A DNA stretch of 64,000 nt from a virus. A program made the position numbers and the translations under genes. The notes below the pieces were generated by a model. The model made no database searches and was not told the origin of the DNA. It was given only the letters and a program-made list of their open reading frames with translations. The first letter of the stretch is position 1. Every line of letters begins with the position of its first letter. Positions 32,944 through 41,525 of this stretch are shown here, in pieces. The stretch spans positions 21,431-85,430 of IMG/VR virus record IMGVR_UViG_3300043568_000598. One strand, 5' to 3'.

Positions 32944-33399
32944 ATGAATTGGTACGACAAGGTTAGTAAAGATATAAGCAACATTCCAGATGCTGCGGCC
33001 TATTATGAAGCTGAGTTAATCGAAGCAAAACAAGATGTCCGCATAGCGGGTAACATCGAGAAGGCAAGTTCGCAAATGCCCGGCATCGTGGAAGAACGCT
33101 TTAATCAACTTCAAGAAATTGAAGGTATCCTTGAGTACTTAAACATTGAACTTCGTAGACTTCGCAGTCAACATTTTCGCAAGTATTTAGAAAACTATCA
33201 ACGAGCTTTATCTTCTAGGGACTGTGAAAAGTTCGTAGAAGGTGAAGCTGACGTTGTAGATTTTGAAAAGATCATCAACGATTTTGCCCTACTACGTAAC
33301 AAGTGGTTGGGTATTATCAAAGCACTGGATCAAAAACAGTGGCATTTAAGTAACATTGTTAAACTACGAGTATCTGGGTTAGAAGACGCCAGTCTTTAA
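32944..33399 (+). CDS. uvsY: Recombination mediator UvsY
   Basis: The 151-residue protein matches T4-like UvsY (T4: 137). It contains EERFNQLQEIEGILEYLNIE, LRRLRSQHFRKYLENYQRAL and FALLRNKWLGIIKALDQKQW, and is almost wholly helical. UvsY helps load UvsX on gp32-coated DNA. The ATG begins in the base after the upstream stop. The gene ends 31 bases before a cytidylyltransferase gene with its own late promoter. Confidence 0.9.
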   Translation: MNWYDKVSKDISNIPDAAAYYEAELIEAKQDVRIAGNIEKASSQMPGIVEERFNQLQEIEGILEYLNIELRRLRSQHFRKYLENYQRALSSRDCEKFVEGEADVVDFEKIINDFALLRNKWLGIIKALDQKQWHLSNIVKLRVSGLEDASL

Positions 33400-33417
33400 T
33401 GCTGGGTAATATACGCA

Positions 33418-33425
33418 GATAAATA
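33418..33425 (+). promoter_or_regulatory. Late promoter (GATAAATA) for the glycan island
   Basis: GATAAATA is followed by TCTGC and the ATG at 33431, again with five bases. It appears to start the plus-strand part of the glycan genes (33431-38533), which have no other promoter visible. Confidence 0.7.
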
Positions 33426-33430
33426 TCTGC

Positions 33431-34198
33431 ATGAAACGCATTGTACTAATCACAGGGGGTTTCGATCCCCTTCATTCTGGGCACATCGCCTATATCAACG
33501 CAGCTAAAGAACTTGGCGATTCGTTAATCGTCGGAGTTAATTCTGATGAGTGGTTACGCCGAAAGAAAGGGCAAGAATTTATGCCCTGGGAAGAACGTGC
33601 ATCTATCATTGCCGCACTTCACTATGTTGATCGAGTTATTAACTTTGACGACAGCGATAACAGCGCCAAAGACGCCATTAAGAAAGTCAGAGCAATTCAT
33701 CCAACAGCTCAGATAATCTTTGCCAACGGCGGAGATCGAACAAAAGAAAACATCCCAGAGATGGATCTACTTCAAGAAATGCTTCACTTAGACTTTGTGT
33801 TTGGAGTTGGCGGCGAAGATAAAAAAAATTCTAGTAGTTGGATTTTACAAGAATGGAAAGCACCTAAGACAGAACGTCCGTGGGGCTACTATCGTGTATT
33901 ACACGAAGTACCAGGAATGAAAGTAAAGGAACTTACTGTTAATCCTGGGTGCAGTTTAAGTATGCAACGGCATCAACATAGATCGGAATATTGGATTGTA
34001 AGTGAAGGCAACTGTGCAGTAAATAGTACAATGCCTAACGGTTATGCACTTCCAAGTAAACAACTGTCAATACACGATGAATTTAAAATACCAGTGCATG
34101 ATTGGCATCAGTTAACTAATCCGTATACTACACCTTGTAGAATTGTAGAAATACAATACGGTGAACAATGTGTTGAAGAGGATATAGAAAGAAAATGA
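33431..34198 (+). CDS. Cytidylyltransferase-like / cupin (mannose-6-phosphate-isomerase type) fusion
   Basis: The 255-residue protein fuses two domains. Residues 1-135 form a nucleotidyltransferase fold: ITGGFDPLHSGHIAYINAAK has the (H/G)xGH-type motif in the form HSGH, followed by DSLIVGVNSDEWLRRKKGQE. Residues 150-250 form a cupin: ERPWGYYRVLHEVPGMKVKE, then LTVNPGCSLSMQRHQHRSEY with H-x-H...E, as in type II mannose-6-phosphate isomerases, and HDWHQLTNPYTTPCRIVEIQ. A role in making an activated sugar for phage or host surface glycans is likely. The next gene overlaps by 4 bases. Confidence 0.82.
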   Translation: MKRIVLITGGFDPLHSGHIAYINAAKELGDSLIVGVNSDEWLRRKKGQEFMPWEERASIIAALHYVDRVINFDDSDNSAKDAIKKVRAIHPTAQIIFANGGDRTKENIPEMDLLQEMLHLDFVFGVGGEDKKNSSSWILQEWKAPKTERPWGYYRVLHEVPGMKVKELTVNPGCSLSMQRHQHRSEYWIVSEGNCAVNSTMPNGYALPSKQLSIHDEFKIPVHDWHQLTNPYTTPCRIVEIQYGEQCVEEDIERK

Positions 34199-34875
34199 TT
34201 AATATTTTTATCGGGTACGACCCGCGAGAAGCTATTGCATTTCATGTGTGTACTAACAGTATTATTAGACATTCTAGTAAACCCGTAGCTATAACTCCGC
34301 TTGCTTTAAAGAACATGCAAGACTATGAAGAAAAACACACCGACGGTAGTAATCAATTTATCTATAGTCGTTTCCTTGTTCCACATCTTATGGAATATAA
34401 AGGATGGGCAATCTTTATGGACGGCGATATGCTGTTACGTGATGACATCGAAAAACTATGGGCGTTGAGAGATGAGTCAAAGGCGGTTATGGTTGTCAAG
34501 CACGACTATAAAACTAAGATGACAGAAAAGTATCTAGGGTCAAAGAACGAAGACTATCCTAGAAAAAATTGGTCAAGCGTCATCCTCTGGAACTGCGAAC
34601 ACGCTGCAAATAAAGTAGTTACTACTGAGTTTATAGAGAATGCCACTGGCGCACAGTTACATAGATTTACATGGTTAACCGATGATCTAATTGGAGAACT
34701 TCCTGCTGAATGGAATTGGTTGGATGTAGAATATGATCGTAACCCGTTAGCAAAATTAGTTCATTATACGTTAGGTACTCCATGTTTTCATGAGTTCGCT
34801 GACCAAGGAGATTTTGCAAACGAATGGCATAGAGAAAGGCTCTATGTTGATTACTGTTTACAGCGCGGCTTATGA
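34195..34875 (+). CDS. Glycosyltransferase (GT-A, family 8-like)
   Basis: The 226-residue protein starts MINIFIGYDPREAIAFHVCT. The DxD motif is in GWAIFMDGDMLLRDDIEKLW near residue 78, and the later segment HRFTWLTDDLIGELPAEWNW fits the acceptor side of GT8-like enzymes. It should transfer a sugar from a nucleotide donor, using a divalent metal. The acceptor is unknown; phage DNA bases, capsid or host polysaccharide are all possible. It overlaps both neighbours by four bases. Confidence 0.8.
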   Translation: MINIFIGYDPREAIAFHVCTNSIIRHSSKPVAITPLALKNMQDYEEKHTDGSNQFIYSRFLVPHLMEYKGWAIFMDGDMLLRDDIEKLWALRDESKAVMVVKHDYKTKMTEKYLGSKNEDYPRKNWSSVILWNCEHAANKVVTTEFIENATGAQLHRFTWLTDDLIGELPAEWNWLDVEYDRNPLAKLVHYTLGTPCFHEFADQGDFANEWHRERLYVDYCLQRGL

Positions 34876-35669
34876 TATTTCTCAGCAAGAACGGCGAAGA
34901 TCCGTATATTAACATGTTTGCACAAGGCTGTAAGACTAAATTTACAGCAACTGATAATTTTCAATACAGCAGCAGTCAAGATCCTATTGTGCTGAGAGGC
35001 ATTCTTAAAAAGAAAATAATTCATAAGTGTTGGGAAGATCAACGTGATTTCTATTATATGGATACAGGTTATTTCGGTAACGAGATCACAGATTCTAATC
35101 CCAACGGATGGAAGTACTGGCATCGCATAGTAAAAAATGATCTACAGCATAACACTGTGATAAAGCGACCCGATGACAGGTTCCGTCATTTTAATAAAAA
35201 AATACACGAATGGAAGCCGCCTGGTAGAAAAATATTGATTGCGAAACCTGACGACAAACCCATGAGATTTTACGACTACGATATGCAGACATGGCTGGAT
35301 CATGTAGTGTCAACTATTAAACAGCATACCGATCGTCCGATAGAAATTCGTGATCGTGCAGCTAAAAGATTAGATCGAATGGTTACTAATACACTTCAAG
35401 AGGCACTAGATGACGATGTGTTTGCTCTAGTGACTTTCAACAGTGTAGCAGCCACAGAAGCTGTGTTTTATGGCGTTCCTGTTTTTACGTTAGCCCCTTC
35501 AAACGCAGCAGCTCCAATGGGACTACAAGATCTCAGTTTGATAGAAACTCCTCGGTACCCGGACACAGATGAGAGATACCAGTGGGCCTGCCATTTGGCT
35601 TACGGGCAGTTTCACAACAGCGAGTTATCTTCCGGACGTGCATTAGAATTATTACAGAAGAATTTTTAA
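34872..35669 (+). CDS. Capsule-synthase-like glycosyltransferase paralog 1
   Basis: The 265-residue protein is the first of five related genes here. Features shared with the others are a tyrosine-rich middle with YYMDTGYFGNE and KYWHRIVKNDLQHN, a KILIAKPDDKPMRFY strand, the helix DMQTWLDHVVSTIKQHTDRP leading into IEIRDR, and a C-terminal FALVTFNSVAATEAVFYGVP with a Ser/Asn-x-x-x-x-E-A-x-x-x-G-V-P signature. This last motif is the donor-binding part of capsule polysaccharide synthase-like GT-B enzymes. The N-terminal Rossmann half is reduced. The donor and acceptor are unknown. Confidence 0.68.
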   Translation: MIFLSKNGEDPYINMFAQGCKTKFTATDNFQYSSSQDPIVLRGILKKKIIHKCWEDQRDFYYMDTGYFGNEITDSNPNGWKYWHRIVKNDLQHNTVIKRPDDRFRHFNKKIHEWKPPGRKILIAKPDDKPMRFYDYDMQTWLDHVVSTIKQHTDRPIEIRDRAAKRLDRMVTNTLQEALDDDVFALVTFNSVAATEAVFYGVPVFTLAPSNAAAPMGLQDLSLIETPRYPDTDERYQWACHLAYGQFHNSELSSGRALELLQKNF

Positions 35670-35672
35670 AAT

Positions 35673-36779
35673 ATGAAAGCACTAATAAGCGACAAAGAGA
35701 TAGCAAATTTTTTAGTGACACTGATTACTAAAAGTTTCAGTGACGCTGATATAGAAACTGCGTTATCTCTAGAATACAATGAGCAAGAACTAGGTAATGA
35801 AATTTTAAATGTCATTGAAAAACGAGATTCTGGAAAACTACACAAGTTCAAAGATAAGATAAAAGGAAAACTGCACTCAGCAGTAAGCAACGATCTACGA
35901 GCACATGTTAATAAACTTCAAAATTTTTTAGACGGTACCCGCAAGAGAAAAGAATATGTTATTAGAAAAAATATTACAGCGATTATAGAAACCTTAGGTG
36001 CTGACAATATTCTGCAATTATACAAAGACAGCAATGAACAAGGATTTGTTAAATCAACAGCATTGCACATTGACTCGAATACAGAGTTAGTTAGGCGGTC
36101 AGTTTATCAAGAATCCGCCGAAACATGCTTTTTTAGAAACATGGACGGTAATGAACAAATGTTACTGTCGAGAATGGGAGGAGGGCATCCATTCTGGTTT
36201 ATTGATACAGGGTATACAAACTTTTTACACGGAAAACAGAAAGTATGGCATCGATTGGTTAGAAATAACTTGCACCATTCGGCAATGTTTAATCCCCCAG
36301 TAGATAGGTTGGGAATTTTTGAATCGTTTCCACAATCTTGGAGAGAAGGCGGTGATAAAATTTTAATTATAGAACCCGGCGGATTTTCTGCAAGAACGTT
36401 TGGTATTGATATCGCCCAGTGGAAAAAAGAAGTCGAAGTTGAAATTAGAAAATATACTGACAAAAAAATAGTTATTAGAGAAAAACTAAGTAAGAAAGTT
36501 AGACAAAATCTATATAAAGAATTGTGCGACGATGATTACTATTGTGTTATAAACATCAATTCAAATGCTGCTACAGAAGCAGTGTGGGCTGGCGTACCTA
36601 TAATCACACTTGATAAACATATTACTAATTCAATTAGTCGATCAAAGATTTCGGAAATAAATGATCTTGCAAGACCTCATCTTGCCAACTGGTTGTGTAC
36701 GCTCAGTTACAGCCAATTTACCTATGATGAATTAATAGACGGTACTGCATCAACAATAGTAAAAAAATATCATGTCTAA
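35673..36779 (+). CDS. Capsule-synthase-like glycosyltransferase paralog 2, with added N-terminal domain
   Basis: The 368-residue protein has an extra 120-residue N-terminal helical domain (IANFLVTLITKSFSDADIET, KIKGKLHSAVSNDLRAHVNK) followed by the shared catalytic part: FWFIDTGYTNFLHGKQKVWH, RNNLHHSAMFNPPVDRLGIF, KILIIEPGGFSARTFGIDIA, EIRKYTDKKIVIREKLSK and YYCVININSNAATEAVWAGV. It is closest to paralog 1. The added domain may mediate binding to a capsid or another enzyme. It overlaps paralog 3 by 8 bases. Confidence 0.68.
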   Translation: MKALISDKEIANFLVTLITKSFSDADIETALSLEYNEQELGNEILNVIEKRDSGKLHKFKDKIKGKLHSAVSNDLRAHVNKLQNFLDGTRKRKEYVIRKNITAIIETLGADNILQLYKDSNEQGFVKSTALHIDSNTELVRRSVYQESAETCFFRNMDGNEQMLLSRMGGGHPFWFIDTGYTNFLHGKQKVWHRLVRNNLHHSAMFNPPVDRLGIFESFPQSWREGGDKILIIEPGGFSARTFGIDIAQWKKEVEVEIRKYTDKKIVIREKLSKKVRQNLYKELCDDDYYCVININSNAATEAVWAGVPIITLDKHITNSISRSKISEINDLARPHLANWLCTLSYSQFTYDELIDGTASTIVKKYHV

Positions 36780-37716
36780 ATATACTGCTGTTGCATACTT
36801 TAGCGGAATCCCCCCTAATAATACTAATCAAGAAAAACCGTTAATTTTAACTAATTTCTGCCAAGGTGTTACGGCATCGGGCGACACTGGAATTTTACAT
36901 AAGGGCATGGATGCGATTCCCTGCGATGTAGCATTAATTCAGGGATTTGTACACGAGCACGGCAAAGATGCACCTCATCTTAGATTAAGAAGAGCGGCCA
37001 TAGATCTACAAAAAACAAATAACAAACGATCGTTAATCGTCGACAGCAGCTTGTTCCTTTATACAAATAAAGCAAATCCTTTACACTATCTTAGATATAG
37101 TTTTGATGGAGTATTCCCAACAACAGGTTTTTATTTCGATACCGAGACTGATCCTAGCCGCTGGCAAAAAATCAGTAATAATTTAAATTTAAGTTTAAAA
37201 GACTATCGATCTCAAGGTAACCATATATTGATTTGCCTACAGCGAAATGGCGGGTGGAGTATGGCAGGCCTCGACGTTCAAGATTGGGCTATACAGGTTG
37301 TTAACACATTAAGACAATACACAGACCGTCCTATTGTTATTCGAGCTCACCCCGGCGATAAAGCAGCACGTGATTATCTCGATCCTAGAAGCCCTAAATG
37401 TAAAATAAAATTTTCTAAAGCAGTTAGGCTCAGTACTAATGTAGACTTAGTAGATGATCTTAAAAATTGTTGGGCAGCAGTTAATTATAATTCTAGTCCC
37501 GTTGTAGGAGCGGCAATAGAGGGTGTTCCTATCTTTGTTATGGATCCACTCAATAGTCAATGTGCAGAAATTGCCAACACTGATCTAGCGAAAATTGAAA
37601 CACCAAACATGCCGGATAGACAGCCATGGGTTGAAAGAATCAGCATGTTTCACTGGAATTTTCAAGAACTGGTTAGTGGAGAGTGCTGGCAGCACATACG
37701 TAAGTTTATTAAATAA
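36772..37716 (+). CDS. Capsule-synthase-like glycosyltransferase paralog 3
   Basis: The 314-residue protein shares the family plan. It has ILICLQRNGGWSMAGLDVQD and WAIQVVNTLRQYTDRPIVIR, then AHPGDKAARDYLDP (an H-P-G-D variant of the family's R-x-H-P motif) and CWAAVNYNSSPVVGAAIEGV with GVPIFVMDP. The R-A-H-P and N-S-S-P residues are closer to classical capsule synthases than in paralogs 1 and 2. A different donor is likely. Five bases separate it from paralog 4. Confidence 0.68.
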   Translation: MSKYTAVAYFSGIPPNNTNQEKPLILTNFCQGVTASGDTGILHKGMDAIPCDVALIQGFVHEHGKDAPHLRLRRAAIDLQKTNNKRSLIVDSSLFLYTNKANPLHYLRYSFDGVFPTTGFYFDTETDPSRWQKISNNLNLSLKDYRSQGNHILICLQRNGGWSMAGLDVQDWAIQVVNTLRQYTDRPIVIRAHPGDKAARDYLDPRSPKCKIKFSKAVRLSTNVDLVDDLKNCWAAVNYNSSPVVGAAIEGVPIFVMDPLNSQCAEIANTDLAKIETPNMPDRQPWVERISMFHWNFQELVSGECWQHIRKFIK

Positions 37717-37720
37717 CTTA

Positions 37721-38533
37721 ATGTACAAATTTCAAATAACACACCAAGACTTTGTTGAAAATCCATGGTTTCAAAATTGGCAAAACACAAAGGTTGTCGA
37801 TACCTGGGAACATGTGTCATCAGACATTCCGGTAATCACAGCGTCAAATTTATTACGATATGAGGTAAGACGCTGGCTTAAAAATTCTCAACCTGCAATC
37901 TATATAGGACGAGGGTATCTTGGTAACCATATAGGCAAAGGTCGATGGTGGTGGCGGTATAGTGTGAACGGATGGGCTAATACACAATTGATGCCAATAC
38001 CATATTCTAGATGGGGTTTAACCGAACTTCCCAGACATCCTTGGAAGGTTAAAACAATTAAAAATATTTTATTGGCTCCTAGTAAAATGACAGGTAAGGT
38101 GTGGGAGTCTAATCAAAACGGCAGCTGGACTGATCAACTGATGGATAAATTTCCAGGAGCAACAGTTAGGATTAGACCAAAAGCAAGAAAATCTGCATTA
38201 CGATGGGCAACGATCTGGGATGATCTAGATTGGGCAGATCTTGTAATTTCTCAATCATCTGCAATCACCTGCGAAGCATTTTGGTATGGAAAAAAAGTAA
38301 TAAGTCTAGAACCATGCCCGACATGGGCAGCTGGAAGAACTTTCTTAGATAATTGGCAAGATCCTACAGAACCAGCAGGGAGAGATCAATGGCATGAACA
38401 TCTAGCATGGAGTCAATTTTCTAGAACTGAATGGGAAACTGGAGAAGCCCTAAATCTTATAGAAAAATATCTAGGGCCTGTGGTAGATTACAAAAACTAC
38501 TACAATTACAACTTATTAGAAAATTTTAATTAA
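37721..38533 (+). CDS. Capsule-synthase-like glycosyltransferase paralog 4
   Basis: The 270-residue protein starts at the ATG at 37721. It is tryptophan-rich, with AIYIGRGYLGNHIGKGRWWW at the family's G-Y-x-G position, VKTIKNILLAPSKMTGKVWE, RIRPKARKSALRWATIWDDL, and LVISQSSAITCEAFWYGKKV, where S-S-A-I-x-x-E-A-x-x-x-G matches the family signature. An upstream in-frame ATG at 37595 would overlap paralog 3 by 122 bases and gives no family-like residues, so it is rejected. It is convergent with the SDR gene at 38526, overlapping by 8 bases. Confidence 0.65.
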   Translation: MYKFQITHQDFVENPWFQNWQNTKVVDTWEHVSSDIPVITASNLLRYEVRRWLKNSQPAIYIGRGYLGNHIGKGRWWWRYSVNGWANTQLMPIPYSRWGLTELPRHPWKVKTIKNILLAPSKMTGKVWESNQNGSWTDQLMDKFPGATVRIRPKARKSALRWATIWDDLDWADLVISQSSAITCEAFWYGKKVISLEPCPTWAAGRTFLDNWQDPTEPAGRDQWHEHLAWSQFSRTEWETGEALNLIEKYLGPVVDYKNYYNYNLLENFN

Positions 38534-39344
38534 ATTTTTTCATTTCAGCAATCATTGTATCGTAGTCAACAATATCGAAATTAAATTCATTACGAGTATC
38601 TATTAAAATTTTATTAACTGGCTTAGGACCTTGTGTTCTAATTATTGTTTTGTTGAAAGCATACACTTCATTTATTTTGCACAGTAGATCATATTTGTTA
38701 ATTTTATTTTTATTACTAACAAGATGATAAATCCCAGATATCGTAGGATCATTTATATATTTGTCAATGCATTTAGCAAGTTCTAAAGTAGTAATACCAT
38801 TCCACCAGGCGTTGTCCCAACCTTGCAATTCTTGTTGAGGATTAGTCGAAATCCAATTAAACAACCCGGTGCCATTTGTTTTTATTTCCGAACCAATTAT
38901 ACTCATTCTAAATGTAATATCTTTAGAATTATTAACTTCACCGTTTGATTTCGAGCTGCCGTAGGCATTCATTTCGGTGTGAATATCATTTTCGACGTAC
39001 TCGCCTTTCTTTCCGTCAAACACACAATCCGTAGACAGATGTATTAGTCGAGTACTGGAATCTTTAAGATTGTATTCTAGATAATGCGGAAACCAAGAGT
39101 TAATAATTGCTGCTCTATCGGGTCTGTCAATGCTATCTTTAACCAATAACCCAATACAGTTAATAACAAAATCATAATCTGTTAACATTGTAAAAAATGA
39201 ATCGTTGTGGCTAATTTTTTCAATGTCTATATTGATATTAGAATTCGATCTAGCCGAAGTAGTGACTTTATGACCTTGCTGTTTAAGATATCGAGTGATA
39301 ACATGCCCGGCCATTCCATTGGCACCAATTACTAAAACTTTCAT
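38526..39344 (-). CDS. RmlD/FnlB-like nucleotide-sugar reductase (SDR)
   Basis: The 272-residue protein has an NAD(P) motif at the start, MKVLVIGANGMAGHVITRYL, then RLIHLSTDCVFDGKKGEYVE and NAYGSSKSNGEVNN with the S-T-D-C-V-F-D-G and Y-x3-K active-site motifs of the RmlD subgroup. ARSNSNINIDIE gives the early strand. It probably reduces a 4-keto nucleotide sugar. Together with the dehydratase upstream (39341-40321), the pair resembles FnlA-FnlB (CapE-CapF) of N-acetylfucosamine synthesis. It overlaps that gene by four bases. Confidence 0.82.
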   Translation of the reverse strand: MKVLVIGANGMAGHVITRYLKQQGHKVTTSARSNSNINIDIEKISHNDSFFTMLTDYDFVINCIGLLVKDSIDRPDRAAIINSWFPHYLEYNLKDSSTRLIHLSTDCVFDGKKGEYVENDIHTEMNAYGSSKSNGEVNNSKDITFRMSIIGSEIKTNGTGLFNWISTNPQQELQGWDNAWWNGITTLELAKCIDKYINDPTISGIYHLVSNKNKINKYDLLCKINEVYAFNKTIIRTQGPKPVNKILIDTRNEFNFDIVDYDTMIAEMKKFN

Positions 39345-40321
39345 ATAAACTTACCTTTCTTAAGCATTTCTTTAATTTCTTGCTTATTCATAATCTTAGT
39401 TACAGACGAAAATTCGTTGTAAGGAAATGGAGTATGATCTTGATAACGAGTGGCCAATGCCTGATTATACCCAGCCGGTAACGTTAAGAAATAGTTGTTG
39501 TCGTAACAGAATGACAACTGCGATTCATGATGTGAAATTAACATCTCGTCTAACTTTTCACCTGGTCGCATACCTGTTTCTTTAACTTCAACTACTCCGT
39601 ATTCGTCCATTAATACTTCTGCAAGGTCTTTAATATAACATGCAGGCATGTTCATTACAAATGTTTCCCCGCCTATACTGTCAATGCTTGCTTTGAATAA
39701 CAACAGGATAGCTTCTTCTAATGTTAAAAAGAAGCGTGTCATTTTCACGTCCGTGATTGTGATAGGTCCGCCTGACTTGATCTGTTCAATAAAGAACGGA
39801 ATAACAGAACCGCTAGATCCCATTACGTTGCCGCCGCGAATACAAACAAACTTTGTGTAGTCGCTTAGATCATTGGCTTGAACAATAATCTTTTCGCCTA
39901 CTGCTTTGGTCATTCCGTACAGATTAATCGGTTCTACAGCTTTATCTGATGAAACATCAATGACTTTCTTTACACGATTTTCAATGGCGGCATTGACTAT
40001 GTTAGTAGTCCCGTTGACATTTGTTTTAATTGTTTCTTGAACATTCTCTTCACACACCGGAACATGTTTTAATGCGGCAAGGTGAAAAATATAATCAACA
40101 TTCTTTGTGGCGATTCTAACAGCTTCATAATCTCGAATGTCACCGATGATGAATTTAAGTTTAGAATTATTAAACTTTCGTTTCATTAACACCTGCTGTA
40201 ACTCGCCTCTAGAAAAACATATAATTTCTTTTACATTATATTTTTCTAATAGCATTGCAATTAATGTCTGCCCCCATGAGCCAGTAGCACCACTAACAAA
40301 GATTCTAGTACCGTTAAACAT
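39341..40321 (-). CDS. UDP-GlcNAc 4,6-dehydratase/epimerase-like SDR (FnlA/CapE-like)
   Basis: The 326-residue protein is an extended SDR of the polysaccharide-biosynthesis CapD/FnlA class. GTRIFVSGATGSWGQTLIAM is the NAD-binding motif and VDYIFHLAALKHVPVCEENV the LAALKHVP motif specific to this class. VIDVSSDKAVEPINLYGMTK then KAVGEKIIV supplies the catalytic S-D-K and Y-x3-K. FLTLEEAILLLFKAS and MRPGEKLDEMLISHHES match the C-terminal substrate part. It dehydrates and probably epimerises UDP-N-acetylglucosamine. The ATG at 40321 overlaps the methyltransferase gene by 8 bases. Confidence 0.86.
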   Translation of the reverse strand: MFNGTRIFVSGATGSWGQTLIAMLLEKYNVKEIICFSRGELQQVLMKRKFNNSKLKFIIGDIRDYEAVRIATKNVDYIFHLAALKHVPVCEENVQETIKTNVNGTTNIVNAAIENRVKKVIDVSSDKAVEPINLYGMTKAVGEKIIVQANDLSDYTKFVCIRGGNVMGSSGSVIPFFIEQIKSGGPITITDVKMTRFFLTLEEAILLLFKASIDSIGGETFVMNMPACYIKDLAEVLMDEYGVVEVKETGMRPGEKLDEMLISHHESQLSFCYDNNYFLTLPAGYNQALATRYQDHTPFPYNEFSSVTKIMNKQEIKEMLKKGKFI

Positions 40322-40874
40322 CTTGACTCCTTAACATGTTGATTATTTCATCATCTGAATATAATTTTTTGGTTTTTATAAATTCCATAAATTCAGCATA
40401 TGATACAGATTTATATGATTCTGCTGGATTAATTTTAGTGGCCGGAAGTTTGATCAATGTAAATCCAAAATTAGTGTCCATTGGATATATTTCAAATGAT
40501 GTTTCCTGTAGCATGTAATACAAGACCTTAAAAGAGTCTGAACATCGACTAGACTGGACATATTTTCTAGAAGGTGGAATCATATCATGCAGTAGAATCC
40601 ATTTGGTAGCATGGTCTATTGAATTGTTAAAATCTCGTACTACATAGTCGTAATCATGATTCGCATCAATGAAGATGATATCAAATTTTTCTTCAGCTGG
40701 CAAAGAATTAAAATATTCATCAGTTGTTCCGGTATACATCGCCTTGCCATTCATATCCACTGAGAATTTATTTTTAGCCTTGATCGAATTAAAATTAACA
40801 TTGTCATTAACTCCTAATTCTAAGTAAGAATATTCTTCAATCTTGTGTAGATGGTTGATAATAATACTACTCAT
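40314..40874 (-). CDS. SAM-dependent methyltransferase-like protein
   Basis: The 186-residue protein resembles Methyltransf_24 proteins. It has EEYSYLELGVNDNVNFNSIK as motif I (E-x-G), and FDIIFIDANHDYDYVVRDFN near residue 66 as motif IV (D-A-N-H). WILLHDMIPPSRKYV follows, typical of the same class. Such enzymes in glycan clusters methylate sugars. The canonical G-x-G-x-G loop is shortened to ELGVND. It starts nine bases after the glycosyltransferase stop. Confidence 0.7.
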   Translation of the reverse strand: MSSIIINHLHKIEEYSYLELGVNDNVNFNSIKAKNKFSVDMNGKAMYTGTTDEYFNSLPAEEKFDIIFIDANHDYDYVVRDFNNSIDHATKWILLHDMIPPSRKYVQSSRCSDSFKVLYYMLQETSFEIYPMDTNFGFTLIKLPATKINPAESYKSVSYAEFMEFIKTKKLYSDDEIINMLRSQDV

Positions 40875-40883
40875 ATGTGTTCC

Positions 40884-41525
40884 TTATATATATTTTCTTG
40901 ACTTTCGAGGAGTCGCTACTGTGCTATCAGCTGCTAAAAATGTAGTATCGATTGCTGGGCCTAGATCATAGTCATAGTGTTCTTCGGTCAATTTTCTTTT
41001 TACAAAATCTTTAGAAGCCTTTGCTTCTGGATTATATTGCGGATTATCTGTGTCAATCCATTTCTGCAAAAAATGTATTCTTGATTGATTGTAATTCCAT
41101 GACGATCTACTTTTAGAATATGCAACTTCTTCAGTTATATACATGGCAATGTTAGCTTCCTGCAAGCGAATATAAAAATCATCATCTTCGTACCCGCCAC
41201 CAACGAATCGCTCATCCATCATTCCGATTTGCCTCATCAATTGTTTTTTAAAACCAAAAAATCCAAATCTATACAGTCCAACTAATCCGTACCCTTGGTT
41301 GATGAGAGACACTGTTTTCTGCACATCAGCGGCGGTTGGCAAAACCTTATCAGACATTATGATTACAATTTCAGTGTCTGCTTTTGCTGTACACTCATTT
41401 ACTAATTTTGAAAAAGAAGGATATCCGGTGCCGTCGAAATAATTAATTTTTTCAGGAGTTATGTTCTGTTTAATGGGATCAAACAGATGAGGTTTATTTG
41501 AAATCACATAACAACTATATGACAT
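40884..41525 (-). CDS. Glycosyltransferase-like protein (GT-A type)
   Basis: The 213-residue product from the ATG at 41525 has the GT-A pattern: ADTEIVIIMSDKVLPTAAD at the position of the donor/DxD strand and RQIGMMDERFVGGGYEDDDF then YIRLQEANI near residue 115, which matches the E-D-x-D acceptor motif of glycosyltransferases of the galactosyltransferase/GT2 group. The 41555 in-frame start would overlap the upstream gene by 41 bases. The 41525 start has GGGGGA eight bases ahead, so I chose it. The acceptor is unknown. Confidence 0.68.
   Translation of the reverse strand: MSYSCYVISNKPHLFDPIKQNITPEKINYFDGTGYPSFSKLVNECTAKADTEIVIIMSDKVLPTAADVQKTVSLINQGYGLVGLYRFGFFGFKKQLMRQIGMMDERFVGGGYEDDDFYIRLQEANIAMYITEEVAYSKSRSSWNYNQSRIHFLQKWIDTDNPQYNPEAKASKDFVKRKLTEEHYDYDLGPAIDTTFLAADSTVATPRKSRKYI

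Noticed and set aside
37595-37720. Longer start for glycosyltransferase paralog 4.
   Set aside because: The added 42 residues read through paralog 3 in another frame and show no family features.
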